Counted from the first letter of the stretch, positions 28,798 through 39,300 are shown. The stretch is DNA of 64,000 nucleotides from Corynebacterium atypicum (GCF_000732945.1 NZ_CP008944.1:496001-560000); one strand, 5' to 3'. Numbers and translations: made by a program. The notes: generated from the letters alone by a model not told the origin.

Positions 28798-30030
28798 GTG
28801 ACCCTGAAAGCACTTCGCAACTCAAGCCTCCTATACAGAAGGCCGCGACCGCGGCAGACCGAGATCTCCAACCGCCAGCGCATCCTCGTCATGCTCGCCA
28901 TGGCCGTCGGGGCCTTCGCCATCGGCACCACCGAATTCGTCACGATGGGTCTGCTCAGCCTCATCGCCCGCGACTTCGGGGTGAGCGAAGACTCCGCGGG
29001 TCGGATCATCTCCGCATATGCCCTCGGCGTGGTCATCGGCGCGCCGACCATCGCGGCGGTTACCGGAAAAATCCCCAGGCGCCGCCTCATGCTGATCCTG
29101 ATGGTCGCCTTCGTCCTGGGCAACGCGCTGAGCGTGGCGGCGGCCTTTTCCGGTTCGCTCTGGGTACTCGCGCTGGCCCGGGTCATCTCCGGGTTGCCGC
29201 ACGGGGCGTACTTCTCCGTCACCAGCCTGTCCGCGGCCTCCATAGCACCGCCCAGGGAGCGCGGGCGTGCCATCGCCTTCGTGGGCATGGGCCTTTCTGT
29301 GGCCACCGTCGTCGGCGTGCCGCTGGCGCAGGTCCTTGGCCAGGCTTTCGGCTGGGCCGCGGCCTACGTCCTGGTGGTGGTGCTTGGCCTGGTATGTCTG
29401 ACCGCACTGTGGTTCCTCATGCCGCACATGACGCAGATGCCCGCCACCGGGATCAAGACGGAGCTTTCCGCGCTCACCCGCAGCCAGGTCTGGCTGACCC
29501 CGGCCATCGGCACCGTCGGCTTCGGCGGCATGTTCGCGGTCTACACCTATATCTCTTGGACGATGACGCAGCGCGCCGGGCTCGATCCGCGATGGATGTG
29601 GCTGGTGCTCATGTGCTACGGGGTGGGCTCTGTGACCGGAAACTGGTTTGGCGGGCGCGTGGCGGACTTCAACCTGGAATACGGCATCCTCTTCTCTCTG
29701 ATCATGATCGCCGTGGTCCTCACGTGCTTCTACTTCACCTCCGCGTACCCGGTAGCCGGCACGATCAACTTCGCGCTCGTTTCGTTTTTCGGCTCGACGC
29801 TCATCCCGAGCTTGCAGATCCGGCTGATGGATGTAGCCGGCGACGCCCAAACGCTCGCTGCGGCGCTCAACCAGTCCGCGCTGAACATGGCGAACGCCTT
29901 GGGCGCGGCGATCGGCGGCGCGGTGATCGCCCACGGCTTTGGCTACGCGGCCCCGGCGTTGGCGGGCGCTGCGCTAGGGCTAGCGGCCGTGGTGGTCTGG
30001 GCGCCGGCTTACTGGCTGCGCCACCGCTGA
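28798..30030 (+). CDS. MFS transporter, AraJ-like efflux family
   Basis: About 410 residues with 12 hydrophobic segments. The first is AMAVGAFAIGTTEFVTMGLL, the typical opening of the AraJ/DHA1-type sugar or drug exporters, and the conserved loops GKIPRRRL (2-3 loop) and RGRAIAFVGMGLSVATVVGVPL follow. The exported substrate cannot be told from sequence. Start chosen at the GTG at 28798, 7 nt after TAGCCT (likely leaderless); an upstream in-frame ATG at 28711 would add about 30 residues without family support. It is divergent from icd. Confidence 0.85.
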   Translation: MTLKALRNSSLLYRRPRPRQTEISNRQRILVMLAMAVGAFAIGTTEFVTMGLLSLIARDFGVSEDSAGRIISAYALGVVIGAPTIAAVTGKIPRRRLMLILMVAFVLGNALSVAAAFSGSLWVLALARVISGLPHGAYFSVTSLSAASIAPPRERGRAIAFVGMGLSVATVVGVPLAQVLGQAFGWAAAYVLVVVLGLVCLTALWFLMPHMTQMPATGIKTELSALTRSQVWLTPAIGTVGFGGMFAVYTYISWTMTQRAGLDPRWMWLVLMCYGVGSVTGNWFGGRVADFNLEYGILFSLIMIAVVLTCFYFTSAYPVAGTINFALVSFFGSTLIPSLQIRLMDVAGDAQTLAAALNQSALNMANALGAAIGGAVIAHGFGYAAPALAGAALGLAAVVVWAPAYWLRHR

Positions 30031-30067
30031 AGTTCTCCAAATATGGCTGTGACTAGGGTAGAGGCTC

Positions 30068-31042
30068 ATGAGTATCACCATTAGCAGCGTGAACGTCAAC
30101 GGCATCCGCGCGGCGACGAAGAAGCGCAGCGAGGAGAATCTAGGCCTGCTGGCGTGGCTGGATGAGGCCCGCCCCAACGTCGTGCTCATGCAGGAGGTGC
30201 GCGCCACCGAGGAGCAATCGGCGGCGGCCCTGCGCCCCGCGCTCGAGGCGGGGTGGCACTGGTATGCTGCGCCGGCGCAGGCCAAGGGGCGCGCCGGGGT
30301 GGGCATTCTAGCGGACAAGGAGCTTTCCGACGCCCGCGTGGGTTTTGGTTCATTCATGGATGCCGGGCGGTGGCTGGAGGCTACTTACCAGGCCGACTTT
30401 GGGCCGGTGCGCCTGGCTAGCCTCTACCTGCCCTCTGGCGCTGAGGGCACGGCGAAGCAGGATGAGAAGTACCGGTTCTTGGACGAGTTCACCGAGGTGC
30501 TCGCGCAGCGCGCCGGGGAGTTTGATCACATGGTCATCGGCGGCGACTGGAATATCTGCCACCGTCGCGAGGATCTGAAAAACTGGCAGGGCAACCGCAA
30601 AAAGTCTGGGTTCTTGGCAGACGAGCGCAGATTTATGGACTCGGTCTTTGGCACTTTCCCGGATCGCTCCTCCCAGGTCATTGCGCCCGACGAGGAGGCC
30701 GCCGTCGGCGCGGCAGGCGACAGCACGACCACGCCCCCCGAGCCGGGCGTGGGAACATTCGCCGGCGCGGTGGACTACCACGGGGAGGTGCTGCGGCGGC
30801 CCGCGCGTGATCCGCAGTGGTTCGACGTCCAGCGCCGGCTGCAGCCGGAGGGCCCGGGCCCGTACACCTGGTGGACCTACCGGGGCCAGGCGTTTAACAA
30901 CGACGCCGGGTGGCGCATCGACTACCAGGCTGCGACCAAGGCGATGCTTGAGCGGGCCGAAGAGTTCCGTGTGGATAAGGCGGAGCACCGCGATCTGCGC
31001 TGGAGCGATCACTCGCCGCTCACGGTGGTTTACCGCTCATGA
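30068..31042 (+). CDS. xthA: Exodeoxyribonuclease III (AP endonuclease family)
   Basis: 324-residue EEP-fold nuclease for base-excision repair. Catalytic positions are visible: Asn in SVNVNGIRAA, Glu in MQEVRA, Asp/Asn in IGGDWNICH, and Asp-His in RWSDHSPLTVVY at the C-terminus. A segment of about 30 residues (RSSQVIAPDEEAAVG onward) between the catalytic parts is Gly/Thr-rich and looks like a lineage-specific insertion. TAGGGT lies 8 nt before the ATG. It overlaps the next gene by 4 nt. Confidence 0.92.
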   Translation: MSITISSVNVNGIRAATKKRSEENLGLLAWLDEARPNVVLMQEVRATEEQSAAALRPALEAGWHWYAAPAQAKGRAGVGILADKELSDARVGFGSFMDAGRWLEATYQADFGPVRLASLYLPSGAEGTAKQDEKYRFLDEFTEVLAQRAGEFDHMVIGGDWNICHRREDLKNWQGNRKKSGFLADERRFMDSVFGTFPDRSSQVIAPDEEAAVGAAGDSTTTPPEPGVGTFAGAVDYHGEVLRRPARDPQWFDVQRRLQPEGPGPYTWWTYRGQAFNNDAGWRIDYQAATKAMLERAEEFRVDKAEHRDLRWSDHSPLTVVYRS

Positions 31043-31797
31043 TCCTGCCGATCACATACGTGGTGGGCATCACCGCTGAGGCGATGACCGCTGCGCTGTC
31101 CGCCGGGCGCCAGCGCTTTGACCTCTTCGGGGTGATGGTTTTGGCATGCGTGACGGCCTTCGGCGGCGGAGTGGTGCGCGATCTCCTGCTTGATCACTAC
31201 CCGCTCATCTGGGTGGCGAACCCGATCTACCTGGTGATCGTTCTGGTCGCCTCGCTGGTGACCGTATCGTTGTCCTTTTTGATGAAGTACTTTGCCACCG
31301 TCTTCCTGGTGGCCGACGCGGTGGGGCTGTGCACGTTTTCCGTCCTGGGCACCCGCATCGCGGTCGAGCTCGGCCACGGCTTCTGGATCGCCACGGTGGC
31401 CTCCGTAGCCACCGGCGCCTTCGGCGGGGTGTTGCGCGACCTGTTTTCTGACCGGGTGCCGCTGGTGTTTCAAAAGGACCTCTACGCCTCGATCTGCGTG
31501 GGCATCACGGCGCTCTACCTCGCGCTCGATCAGACGGGGCTCGCCGAAGACTGGATCATCGTGATCTGCCTGATCGCCGGCATCGCTACCCGGCTGCTGG
31601 CCATCCGCTACGGCATCGCGCTTCGGGTCTTCGAATACCTCGGCGAGGACCAGCAGATGGACCCCCGATTGAGGCGCGGGGCGCAGCGGGTGCGCCGCAG
31701 CGCCTCGAAGTTCCGCCGCGGGGCGTCGCGAGTCAAACGCAAGGCCTCCAGCGTGCGCCAACGGATGCCGAAGCCCAAGCGCAGGCCGCCGGAGTGA
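31039..31797 (+). CDS. TRIC/UPF0126-type membrane channel protein
   Basis: 252 residues with seven hydrophobic segments and the twice-repeated UPF0126 motif (GGGVVRDLLL at ~residue 36 and GGVLRDLFSD at ~residue 132). Prokaryotic homologues of this fold are trimeric cation channels. A C-terminal tail of about 50 residues after FEYLGEDQQ is very basic (RRGAQRVRRSASKFRRGASRVKRK in part) and cytoplasmic. Its ATG overlaps the xthA stop (ATGA), so the two are coupled. Confidence 0.88.
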   Translation: MILPITYVVGITAEAMTAALSAGRQRFDLFGVMVLACVTAFGGGVVRDLLLDHYPLIWVANPIYLVIVLVASLVTVSLSFLMKYFATVFLVADAVGLCTFSVLGTRIAVELGHGFWIATVASVATGAFGGVLRDLFSDRVPLVFQKDLYASICVGITALYLALDQTGLAEDWIIVICLIAGIATRLLAIRYGIALRVFEYLGEDQQMDPRLRRGAQRVRRSASKFRRGASRVKRKASSVRQRMPKPKRRPPE

Positions 31798-31890
31798 CTG
31801 CGCTATTGTGCTAGCCTGACGGTTGCCTGTGTAGCCGGGGAAACGTGGGCTACGTGCCGTAGAGGAACATTTCAAGCAGTTAGGTAGAGC

Positions 31891-33154
<1,264 letters not shown>

Positions 33155-33236
33155 AGCTGGAAGGTTATAAGCTCGCTTACAAGGTACTCAAGGCGCGCAC
33201 TCAGGCGCCGCGCAGGACTTAAAAAAGATTGACGTA

Positions 33237-33256
33237 GCGGCGCCGCTGGGCGCCGC
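33237..33256. terminator. Perfect GC hairpin between trpS and the BrkB-family gene
   Basis: GCGGCGCC and GGCGCCGC form an 8-bp perfect stem with a 4-nt loop. There is no T tract on the plus strand, so it may end trpS transcription weakly or structure the leader of the next gene, whose GAGGAG ribosome binding site follows. Confidence 0.4.
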
Positions 33257-33284
33257 CCGCAGAAAACGTAGAGGAGCCAACCCG

Positions 33285-34373
33285 ATGGCCAGCACAGCCA
33301 CCGCCAGCGACCCGAACAAGACCGATGTCTACGGCATCGAGCGGGCCACCCAGGACGAGCCGGGCCTTGTCGATCGGCTGCGCGAGAAATGGGGCTGGCT
33401 GGATCACCTGATGCGGATGCAGGAGCGCTACGCGGCCTTCGGCGGTAACCAATACTCCGCCGGCATCACGTACTTTTCGGTGCTCGCCATCTTCCCGCTA
33501 CTCATGATCGTCTTCGCAGCGGCCGGCTTTATCCTAGCCAGCAACCCAGAGTACTTAGAGAAGATCCAGACGGCGATCACCGAACAGCTCGATGGCGAGC
33601 TGGGCAACCTCGTCGGCGGGGTCATCGAGACGGCCATCGAGCAGCGCGGCGTGGTGGCCGGTATCGGTGGTCTTACCGCCCTGTGGTCCGGGCTCGGGTG
33701 GATGAACAATTTGCGCTACGGGGTTTCTAAAATGTGGCGCCTCGATCCCACCGAGGGCGGCTTTGTGGCCAAAAAGCTCCTCGACCTGTTGGGGCTTATC
33801 GGGCTCTTGGTCGCCTTCGCGGTGGCCTTCGGCGTGACGGCCGTCGGCTCCTCCGGGCTGACCTTGTCGATCCTGGAGCGCCTCAGCCTCGATGGGGTGC
33901 CCGGCATCCAGTGGATCAGCTGGATCCTGGCCGTGCTCCTTGGTATTGCGGCTAACTTCCTGGTCATGGCCTGGATGGTGATGTACCTGCCGCGGACAAA
34001 GGTGCCCCGCAAGTCCGGCCTGAAGGCGGCGCTCATTGGCGCCATCGCCTTTGAGGTGATCAAGCAGCTCGGTTCCGTTTTCGCCTCTAACGCGCTGAAC
34101 AACCCTGCGGGTGCGGCCTTCGGCCCGATCATCGGGCTGATGGTCATGATGTACCTGATCTGGCGGATCGTGCTTTACGTTTCCGCCTGGGCGGCGACCG
34201 CCAAAGAGTCGCTCGAGCTTGTAGAGCTGCCCGCACCCGCCCCGGCTGTGATCCGCGTGCGTACGGAGGTGCGCCCGGAGCCGGTATCCACCGGGACCGC
34301 GCTGGGCGCGGGTGCCGCACTAGGTGCGGCGGCCGCTGCCGTGGCCGCGCTTGCTTCGCTCTTGCGAAAGTAG
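33285..34373 (+). CDS. YihY/BrkB-family inner membrane protein
   Basis: 362 residues with six membrane segments, starting with FGGNQYSAGITYFSVLAIFPLLMIVFAAAG, the family signature. A periplasmic-type loop between segments one and two contains EKIQTAITEQLDGELGNL. The C-terminal ~60 residues are Pro/Ala/Val-rich with a final hydrophobic alanine run. The family was once called ribonuclease BN; that label was an error, and its function is unsettled. GAGGAG precedes the ATG. Confidence 0.9.
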   Translation: MASTATASDPNKTDVYGIERATQDEPGLVDRLREKWGWLDHLMRMQERYAAFGGNQYSAGITYFSVLAIFPLLMIVFAAAGFILASNPEYLEKIQTAITEQLDGELGNLVGGVIETAIEQRGVVAGIGGLTALWSGLGWMNNLRYGVSKMWRLDPTEGGFVAKKLLDLLGLIGLLVAFAVAFGVTAVGSSGLTLSILERLSLDGVPGIQWISWILAVLLGIAANFLVMAWMVMYLPRTKVPRKSGLKAALIGAIAFEVIKQLGSVFASNALNNPAGAAFGPIIGLMVMMYLIWRIVLYVSAWAATAKESLELVELPAPAPAVIRVRTEVRPEPVSTGTALGAGAALGAAAAAVAALASLLRK

Positions 34374-34409
34374 CGGTGCCGGTGTCCTGCCCCCAAAACA
34401 CCTAGCGGC

Positions 34410-35816
34410 TTAGCGGCGGCGCCGGTGGCTTGCCCAGGCGGCCAACACGACCCCGGCCAACACCGCGCACACAACGAGGATCCCGACGGCAGGCCCGGAG
34501 ATCGCTAAGTCCACCGGCTGCTCCTCGTCCTGGGCGGCTTCCTTATCGTCGTGGGCAGGTTGGGGCTCTTCGGTGTCGGCTCGAGGGGCCGTGGCCAAAG
34601 TGAGCGTGGCGATTTTCTCGCCGCGAGGTACCTCGTAGGCTGCGTGCAAGAAGCGCTGGGCCTGCTGCCAGGCGCGGCCCTTGTCGATCGTGGTGTCAAG
34701 GACCACCGCGGCGAGCCGGCGTCCCTGCCGGTCGAGGGCGCCGACGAAGGTGTGGTGGGCGTCGTCGGTGTACCCGGTCTTGCCGCCGATTCCGTCGGGA
34801 TCGTTCATGAAGAGGCTGTTGTCATTCCACAGCTCAAAGCCTTGCGCGGGGTTGTCCGCGTCAGCGGTGGTAGAGCGTGCCGCCGGGCTGGCGGGCCGAG
34901 TGTCCTGGCCGGTTCCCGCGGCGGGCGCGCGCTCGGGCTGGGGCGCGGCCGTGGTGGATGGATCGTTATCGTGATGGCCGGGAAAGCGGACGAACTCCGT
35001 GGCCACCATCTGGCTGAACGTCGGGTTCTGCCAGGCGGCCCGGTACATCAGGGCAAGGTCGTGCGCGCTGGTCATCTGGCCGGGTTTGTCCAAACCGGTG
35101 TAGTCGGCGACGAAGGTGTCCGTGGCCCCGAGCTTGTGGGCCAGATCGTTGACCTTGTGCAACGTTGCATCCCGCCCACCAAGTTCTTCGGCGAGCGCCT
35201 GCGCGGCGTCATTGCCGCTGGCAAGAAGGAGGCCGTAGAGCAGGTCACGCACCGTATAGGAGCCGGTAACGCCCAGGCCCGCGGACGATCCCTCCATGTC
35301 GGCCGCCTCGCGGCTCACGGTTACCTGCTGATCCAGGTCGAGCTCGTCGATGGCGGTCAGCGCCAAGAGCACTTTGATGATGCTCGCCGGCCGGTACCGG
35401 CCGTGTGGGTCTTTTTGCGCGATGACGTCGCCAGAATCGAGGTCAAAGACGAGCCACGCGCTGGCCGTGTTTTCCGGCGGGGTGACAAAATGCTTGGCGG
35501 CGCCGATCCCGCAGGCGCCAGGCTTACTTTCGGCGGCGGGGGCTGGCGGGGTGGGAGACTCCTGGCCTGGCTGCAGGCGCTCGGAGGTGGTCTGCGGCGG
35601 CGGGGGCACCAAGCTGTTGGGGCAAGCGTCGGTGTTGGGTGCCTCGGTCCGCGCGCCGGGGGTCGGCGACGGCGTCGGGGCGGGCTCTTGGGCGTGAACG
35701 AGCGGCGCGCAGACGCACAGGCTGGCCACGGGCACGGCGGCGGCGAGTGCGATTGCGCGCGCCGCTAGGGTGGTGCGGCCGGCGGGAGCGGGGTGAAAGG
35801 CCGGGGAAGGACGCAT
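34410..35816 (-). CDS. dacA: D-alanyl-D-alanine carboxypeptidase (S11 family)
   Basis: Penicillin-binding protein trimming peptidoglycan stem peptides. It has a signal peptide (residues 1-43, cleaving near VHAQE), a Pro/Thr-rich stalk to ~110, then the S11 domain with SIIK (Ser145-Lys148), SGN (200-202) and KTG (345-347), and a C-terminal membrane helix followed by HRRRR. Between SGN and KTG there is an Ala/Pro/Thr-rich insert at ~residues 284-322 that is not typical and is probably a flexible loop. TAACGT lies 7 nt before the ATG on the minus strand (likely leaderless). The exact paralogue name is uncertain. Confidence 0.88.
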   Translation of the reverse strand: MRPSPAFHPAPAGRTTLAARAIALAAAVPVASLCVCAPLVHAQEPAPTPSPTPGARTEAPNTDACPNSLVPPPPQTTSERLQPGQESPTPPAPAAESKPGACGIGAAKHFVTPPENTASAWLVFDLDSGDVIAQKDPHGRYRPASIIKVLLALTAIDELDLDQQVTVSREAADMEGSSAGLGVTGSYTVRDLLYGLLLASGNDAAQALAEELGGRDATLHKVNDLAHKLGATDTFVADYTGLDKPGQMTSAHDLALMYRAAWQNPTFSQMVATEFVRFPGHHDNDPSTTAAPQPERAPAAGTGQDTRPASPAARSTTADADNPAQGFELWNDNSLFMNDPDGIGGKTGYTDDAHHTFVGALDRQGRRLAAVVLDTTIDKGRAWQQAQRFLHAAYEVPRGEKIATLTLATAPRADTEEPQPAHDDKEAAQDEEQPVDLAISGPAVGILVVCAVLAGVVLAAWASHRRRR

Positions 35817-35906
35817 GCCGTCTACGTTAGGGCGTTGAAAATGAGATCCGGTTAGGGCATGCCAGCACCGGACAAAGTTGCGGTCATGGTGCAGGCTCTC
35901 GGCGCC

Positions 35907-35933
35907 CGGCGGGACTTTTCTGGTAGCCCGCCG
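35907..35933 (-). terminator. Hairpin after the two-repeat protein gene
   Basis: CGGCGGG (35907-35913) pairs with CCCGCCG (35927-35933) across a 13-nt loop, 17 nt beyond the stop of the minus-strand gene at 35951. No T tract is seen. Confidence 0.4.
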
Positions 35934-35950
35934 AGCGGCGGATGCATGCG

Positions 35951-37189
35951 TTAGCTGCGGCTGAACCGTTTGACCAGCATAGATTCCAGCTCGCGCCAGG
36001 CGTTGGCGTGCTCGCTAAACGGCGGGGTGGGCACGTAGCCGGAGGTTTCGGTCGAGCCGATCATGTAGGAAAGGTAGTCCTGCATCCGGGGATTGGACAG
36101 GAAGAACGAGTTCATCGAGTCGTCGCCGGCCCAGTCGGCGGCGTCGGCAAGCAACTCGTAGGCGCGCGCCATCTGCTTGGTATCCACGGCGTCGACGCCC
36201 TTTTCAATGTCCTGGGCGATGCCGGTAAACGAGTAGGCGTTGTCCTCGTGCACCATCAGCTCAAGCTCCCCAGCGTTGGCCTTGGTCACCAGGTCCTGCC
36301 AGGTAGAAAGCCTCTCGAGGTCGTGTTGGTGCTCGCCGATCATCCAGCGCACCAGAGTCTTGCTGTTATTAAAGGTGAAGATCTCGCCGAAGCGCCCCAA
36401 AAACATCGGCGCGCCGTCGACGTAGGTGCGCAGGCTGTAGAGCGTGGAGCCATCGATGGCGATCTTGATGGGGTCAATGCCCGCGGCCGCCCACGGGGAG
36501 GCGTCGTAGGGATCGGCCTTATCCGCCTGGTGCTGCAGCCGTTTTTCCTCCTCCTCGCGGGCCTGGGCCGCCGCGGCCTGGGCCGACTCGATGCGGCGGC
36601 GGGCGTCCGCGAGCTGCTCCTCGCTCACGGTGAGCTCCGGCGTTCGTACCTTACTGTCGAGGTCGCCGACTACCTTGGCCCAGTTATCAAGCACCACGTG
36701 GCCGACGGCCGTCCACTCGTCCATGCCGGCAGGGCCGGAGTAGTGCTCGGCGCCCCGCTCGAGGTTGCCCAGGATGGAGTGCGAGGCGAAGAACACGATG
36801 GCGTCTTCCGCGGCCGCCACCTCGCCCAGGCTGCGGGCCATGCGCACGGCCGCGGCGACGTGCTGGACGTTCTCATAAGAAGGCCGCTCGGCGAGCAGCG
36901 CAGGGGCGCCGATGACGTCATAAAACTCTTTCTCGCGGGGTACCACACGGTCTGCCGGGCCCTGGTTGAAAGCCTCCCACTTGGGGTGTGCGGAAAGATC
37001 GTGGGGCGCTTCTGATTCGAGGAATGCGAGAAGCCCGGCGGGTGAGTCGAAGACAAAAACCGCCGACTCGTCGCCGAGGAAGGCCTGCCACTGCGAGCCA
37101 TTCTCGCGCCACTGCGGGGCCCAAAGCGTGTAATAATCGCCCCCGGTCAGGGCAATTTTGACGGGCATGATCGCTGTCTGGCTGCTCAT
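35951..37189 (-). CDS. Conserved unknown protein built of two repeats joined by a coiled coil
   Basis: 412 residues, no signal peptide or membrane segment. Residues ~9-172 and ~240-408 appear to be two copies of one unit. Each starts with a strand-rich part (VKIALTGGDYYTL against IKIAIDGSTLYSL; later QAFLGDESAVFVF against MFLGRFGEIFTF; HDLSAHPKW against HDLERLSTW) and ends with a helical part (ending VVLDNW and LESMLV). Between them, residues ~185-225 (SEEQLADARRRIESAQAA and the following Glu/Arg run) should form a coiled coil. I do not recognise the family beyond its corynebacterial look. The start at 37189 is 8 nt after TAGACT, a likely leaderless mRNA. Confidence 0.8.
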   Translation of the reverse strand: MSSQTAIMPVKIALTGGDYYTLWAPQWRENGSQWQAFLGDESAVFVFDSPAGLLAFLESEAPHDLSAHPKWEAFNQGPADRVVPREKEFYDVIGAPALLAERPSYENVQHVAAAVRMARSLGEVAAAEDAIVFFASHSILGNLERGAEHYSGPAGMDEWTAVGHVVLDNWAKVVGDLDSKVRTPELTVSEEQLADARRRIESAQAAAAQAREEEEKRLQHQADKADPYDASPWAAAGIDPIKIAIDGSTLYSLRTYVDGAPMFLGRFGEIFTFNNSKTLVRWMIGEHQHDLERLSTWQDLVTKANAGELELMVHEDNAYSFTGIAQDIEKGVDAVDTKQMARAYELLADAADWAGDDSMNSFFLSNPRMQDYLSYMIGSTETSGYVPTPPFSEHANAWRELESMLVKRFSRS

Positions 37190-37207
37190 GGCCGGTAAGT
37201 CTACCTG

Positions 37208-38114
37208 TTAGGCAGCCGCGGTCGGGCGATAGAACCCGAGGAAACCCATGCCCATGTTGGAGGTGCGCAGCGGGTTAGTCTGCACGGGGTCGCCGGCCTC
37301 GATCATTTCGCCATTGCCGGCGTACATGGCTACGTGCCCGTCCCAGACGACAAGGTCTCCGGGGGCGAGCTCCTCGGCGCTGACCTGCTGGCCCACCGCC
37401 TGCTGGTCGGCGGTACGCGGTAACTCTACACCGGTCTGCTGGTAGGACCACTGGGTCAGCCCAGAGCAATCGAAGCCCTCCGGCGAGGTCCCGCCCCATA
37501 CGTAGGGGGTGCCGAGTTGGCTTTTCGCGGCGGCCACCGCGGCGGCGCCGACGGGGTTGGCTCCGGCATCCGCCGGTGCTGGTGGGTCCGCCGCCTCCGC
37601 TGCCGGCTGCGGGTTGTTGGCCTGCGTGAACTCCGGGATCTTGGCCTGGTCGATCCCGACGGCATGAGTATTGGGTGCCGCGAATCGCTGGCCTGTAGGC
37701 AAGCTTTCCGCTGCGCCCGAGGCCAACCCGGCGGCGTCGGTCAGCTCGGCGGCCAGCGGTTCAAGGTCCCGGGCGAGATGTGCTAAGCGCTGCTGCGCCG
37801 CTCAGCGCCCCGGCAGGCGACAACGCCGCCAGCCCGGCTCCGGCCATGCGGTGCACCGTCTCGGTGAGCAAGGCGGCGAGCTCTCCGCGCGCGGCGTCGA
37901 TAAGCGCCGAGCCCTGGGATAGGGTGCGCTCTATTGTCTCGCGCGAGCGCCCGAGGTTAGCGGCGGCGGTGCTAAGAGCGCCGGCGTCTGCACCGAGCAT
38001 CGCGGCCAGTGGCGCGGCGGCCGCAACGTCGGGGACTCCCGCCAGGCTGACGCTTGCTAATTCGCCGGGGATGAGCTGGCTCATTTCGGTGGCCAGGCGC
38101 GCAAGCCCGATCAT
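37208..38114 (-). pseudogene. NlpC/P60 cell-wall peptidase with helical N-terminus, frameshifted
   Basis: The C-terminal part (to 37208) is an intact NlpC/P60 domain: catalytic Cys in GFDCSGLTQWSY, His in VVWDGHVAMYAGNG. Upstream in the same frame the sequence AHLARDLEPLAAELTDAAGL continues a helical region whose start (from the ATG at 38114) lies in another frame that ends SGAAALSTSRPGP at 37761. The join falls near 37790-37825, and 907 nt is one over a multiple of three. The ATG overlaps the stop of the upstream helical protein. A one-base change or error therefore splits what should be a ~300-residue protein. No signal peptide is evident. An independent start of the peptidase part (37726) is possible but poorly supported. 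Confidence 0.75.
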
Positions 38115-38482
38115 CGCCCGGCTCCGTCAAAGGCTGCCCCGAGGCAACGGTCATGCTCCTCGATCGCCTGCACCGCCCGCCGGGAGTCGGCCGCCAGCTG
38201 TTCGGCGCACCGGCTCGTGGCCGCGGATGCGTGGTTGAAGGCGGAGCCGGCGCGGGCGAGCGCCGCGGCAAACGCGGCCACCGGAAAGGATGGTGGCGTG
38301 CTGGGCCCGGCGTCCTGTTGGGCGATGTGGGTCACGCTCGCGCCCGCGGAAAGTTCGGCCGCGAGCATGCGAGCGATCTCGGGGTCGATGTCGAGTTGAA
38401 AAGCGGCGAGGATGTTTGCATGGTCACTTTGACCCGGGGCAGGCTGCAGCCGGTTCCAGTTGCCTTCTAGGATGAACGGCAT
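38111..38482 (-). CDS. Helical protein paired with the NlpC/P60 gene
   Basis: About 123 residues, mostly Ala-rich helix, with [16 protein letters not shown] and [22 protein letters not shown]. It ends with a TGA overlapping the ATG of the NlpC/P60 gene, so the two are coupled. Size, helix content and pairing recall the small helical partners of actinobacterial secretion and cell-wall loci, but there is no WxG motif and I do not claim a family. The start is uncertain: the ATG at 38482 lies on top of the upp start on the other strand; the next ATG in frame is at 38368. Confidence 0.6.
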   Translation of the reverse strand: MPFILEGNWNRLQPAPGQSDHANILAAFQLDIDPEIARMLAAELSAGASVTHIAQQDAGPSTPPSFPVAAFAAALARAGSAFNHASAATSRCAEQLAADSRRAVQAIEEHDRCLGAAFDGAGR

Positions 38483-39125
38483 GGACATCACCGTGATCGA
38501 CCACCCGCTGGCAGCATCCCGCCTCACCCTAATGCGAGACGCGCGCAGCGATAATTCCGCGTTTCGCGCTGCCCTGGCAGATCTCGGGGCGATGCTGATC
38601 TATGAGGCCTCCCGCGGGCTGGAGATCGAGCATTTTCCCACTCGCACCCCGGTTGGGGAAGCCGAAGGCGCGCGCCTCAAGCAGCCGCCGATCATCGTTC
38701 CGGTTATCCGCGCGGGCCTGGGCATGATAGACCCCGCGTTGTCCATGATCCCAGACGCCCAGGTGGGTTTTATCGGCCTGGCCCGCGATGAGCGTACCCA
38801 CCAGCCGGTGCCTTACCTGGAGGCACTGCCGAAGGATTTGAGCAACCAGCCGGTGTTCATCGTGGACCCCATGCTGGCCACGGGAGGCTCGCTGCTGCAT
38901 GCGCTCCGGATCCTGGTCGACCACGGCGCCACCGACATCACGGCCGTGTGCATGGTCTCCGCTCAGCCGGGCGTGGACGTCCTGGCTAACTCTGGGCTGC
39001 CGGTGCGGCTGGTCACCGCGGCCATCGATCCCGGGCTCAACGAGGACGCTTACATCGTGCCCGGGCTGGGCGATGCCGGCGACCGCCTCTACGGCCCGCG
39101 CAACATCGATTTAGATCGGATGTAA
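38481..39125 (+). CDS. upp: Uracil phosphoribosyltransferase
   Basis: Salvages uracil to UMP with PRPP. 214 residues with the PRPP loop [12 protein letters not shown] and the uracil-binding C-terminus [24 protein letters not shown] is the usual family landmark. TAGGAT at 38468-38473 is followed after 7 nt by the ATG at 38481, a clear leaderless start. A strong terminator follows. Confidence 0.97.
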   Translation: MDITVIDHPLAASRLTLMRDARSDNSAFRAALADLGAMLIYEASRGLEIEHFPTRTPVGEAEGARLKQPPIIVPVIRAGLGMIDPALSMIPDAQVGFIGLARDERTHQPVPYLEALPKDLSNQPVFIVDPMLATGGSLLHALRILVDHGATDITAVCMVSAQPGVDVLANSGLPVRLVTAAIDPGLNEDAYIVPGLGDAGDRLYGPRNIDLDRM

Positions 39126-39160
39126 GCCGGCGTCAGGCCTTTTGTCAGCGGCCAGTGAAC

Positions 39161-39211
39161 TAAAGCGCGGGGAAATTCCGTATGTTTTAACGGAGTTTCA
39201 GCCGCGCTTTA
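39161..39211 (+). terminator. Terminator after upp
   Basis: TAAAGCGCGG (39161-39170) and CCGCGCTTTA (39202-39211) form a perfect 10-bp outer stem. An inner TCCGT/ACGGA stem extends it, and TTTATCTA follows. The A- and T-flanked stem could work in both directions. Confidence 0.75.
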
Positions 39212-39243
39212 TCTATAAGTAACGTGACCCCAAGAAATGCCCA

Positions 39244-39271
39244 TTGTGTGCACACCGAAGTGTGCAGACAA
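39244..39271. promoter_or_regulatory. 12-bp-armed inverted repeat upstream of the XRE regulator
   Basis: Left arm TTGTGTGCACAC (39244-39255), spacer CGAA, right arm GTGTGCAGACAA (39260-39271); 11 of 12 positions pair. It lies between a possible -10 (TATAAG at about 39214-39219) and the regulator's start, the expected place for an autoregulatory operator of an XRE-type repressor. Confidence 0.6.
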
Positions 39272-39300
39272 TGAGGTATTGGGTGGGCACAGTTGGGGTC

